Below, one piece after another: positions 34,165 through 34,622 of a stretch of 34,622 nt of DNA. A program made the translations under genes and the position numbers. Under the pieces are notes generated by a model. It saw only the letters and a list, made by a program, of their open reading frames with translations, did not search any database and was not told where the DNA came from. Position 1 is the first letter of the stretch; the number at the start of each line of letters is the position of its first letter. The DNA is from CAYYNP01 sp964472545 (lineage in GTDB: Bacteria > Planctomycetota > Planctomycetia > Pirellulales > Thermoguttaceae), in assembly GCA_964472545.1 (NCBI GenBank), contig CAYYNP010000073.1:1-34622 (forward strand), given 5' to 3'.

Positions 34165-34622
34165 TCATTCTCCGAACACGATCTTCTCCCCGTCGAAGCT
34201 CACCGTCTGGCGACCCACGCGAATCCGTGCGTCGAGCCCCTTGCCGCTTTGCACTTCGACCTTGGGGGCCGGGCCCTGTTGGAAGGTGAGGATCACGAAA
34301 AACTCGCCGCCGCCGTCGGCGAAGATGGCCTGGCTGCTGTCGCGGCGGACGCCATTCTTGGGCAGGTCGCGGTATTGGGCCTTTTCGGCCAGTTCGAGGC
34401 GGGGCTTGGCCGGCGAGACGAACGTGGCCCGCATGGTGGCGTCGGCTTGGGTCAGCGTGAAACCGTCGGCCAGCAATTCGACCCGGTCGTCGTCTTCGAT
34501 CGGCCGCGCCTCGCTATAGAGCAATTGGCCGTTGCGGGGGTTGTTGAACGAGCGGCCGCCGAAGGTGCTCCAGCCCTCCCGCTTCGAGTCTGCCTGGCTC
34601 TTGCCCGCCGATTCGGCCTTGC
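34165..34622 (-). CDS. Unrecognised protein, C-terminal part only
   Basis: The frame is open to the right edge, so about 152 C-terminal residues are visible and the start lies outside; the first in-window start codon (TTG at 34524) is not taken as real. The sequence is hydrophilic and beta-rich, with WSTFGGRSFNNPRNGQLLY, RVELLADGFTLTQADATMR and GEFFVILTFQQGPAPKVEV, ending VSFDGEKIVFGE. The style is that of the C-terminal beta domain of secreted planctomycete proteins. No family or function can be assigned. It converges on the coiled-coil gene. Confidence 0.7.
   Translation of the reverse strand, partial: KAESAGKSQADSKREGWSTFGGRSFNNPRNGQLLYSEARPIEDDDRVELLADGFTLTQADATMRATFVSPAKPRLELAEKAQYRDLPKNGVRRDSSQAIFADGGGEFFVILTFQQGPAPKVEVQSGKGLDARIRVGRQTVSFDGEKIVFGE

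Overview
The window looks like chromosomal DNA of a high-GC planctomycete (Planctomycetota; order not determinable). The grounds are a repeat-companion domain of the TIGR02996 type next to leucine-rich repeats, several exported PQQ-type beta-propellers, DUF1573, a sulfatase, sulfatase-modifying-factor-like proteins, a hydrazine-synthase-alpha-like beta-propeller cytochrome, and abundant GTG starts. No phage, plasmid, transposase, CRISPR array, tRNA or rRNA was recognised.

Layout. (1) 1-2017: a 5'-truncated LRR protein. (2) 2167-6862, minus strand: a tightly overlapping three-gene operon, apbE > hydrazine-synthase-alpha-like di-haem protein > glycyl-radical-enzyme activase. (3) 7043-9564: two tandem paralogous exported proteins of the formylglycine-generating-enzyme fold, both 415 aa and both lacking the catalytic cysteines. 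(4) 9714-11306, minus: an FMN-binding glutamate-synthase-like protein. (5) 11709-13181, minus: an exported TPR/proline-rich protein. (6) 14143-18042, minus: the housekeeping cluster ffh > rpsP > trmD > rplS > yraN, without rimM. (7) 18881-19882: an exported DUF1573 protein. (8) 19887-22821, minus: feoA > feoB > FeoB-associated Cys-rich membrane protein, with a good Fur-box match upstream. (9) 23127-32692: an extracytoplasmic, probably polysaccharide-related group: an unrecognised secreted protein, an iduronate-2-sulfatase-like sulfatase and a PQQ propeller on the minus strand, a secreted clan GH-A-like glycoside hydrolase, and a very large exported protein joining a methyltransferase-like domain to PQQ propellers. 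(10) 32998-33840: a secreted coiled-coil protein. (11) 34165-34622, minus: the 3' part of an unrecognised gene.

Genes working together. Feo genes import ferrous iron and appear iron-regulated. The SRP protein Ffh and the ribosomal genes form a translation/secretion operon. ApbE and the haem protein are both predicted to act outside the cytoplasm and suggest redox chemistry there. The sulfatase, the glycoside hydrolase and the propellers suggest attack on sulfated glycans.

The most unusual feature is the intergenic DNA. Almost every gap holds a long inverted repeat (stems of 11-33 bp, several perfect), some sharing a core with another copy in the window, one carrying the stop codons of two convergent genes in its arms. 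AT-rich or oligo(A)-rich low-complexity tracts also encode the hydrophobic core of two signal peptides. Start codons were chosen by Shine-Dalgarno position, and several differ from the longest open frame.
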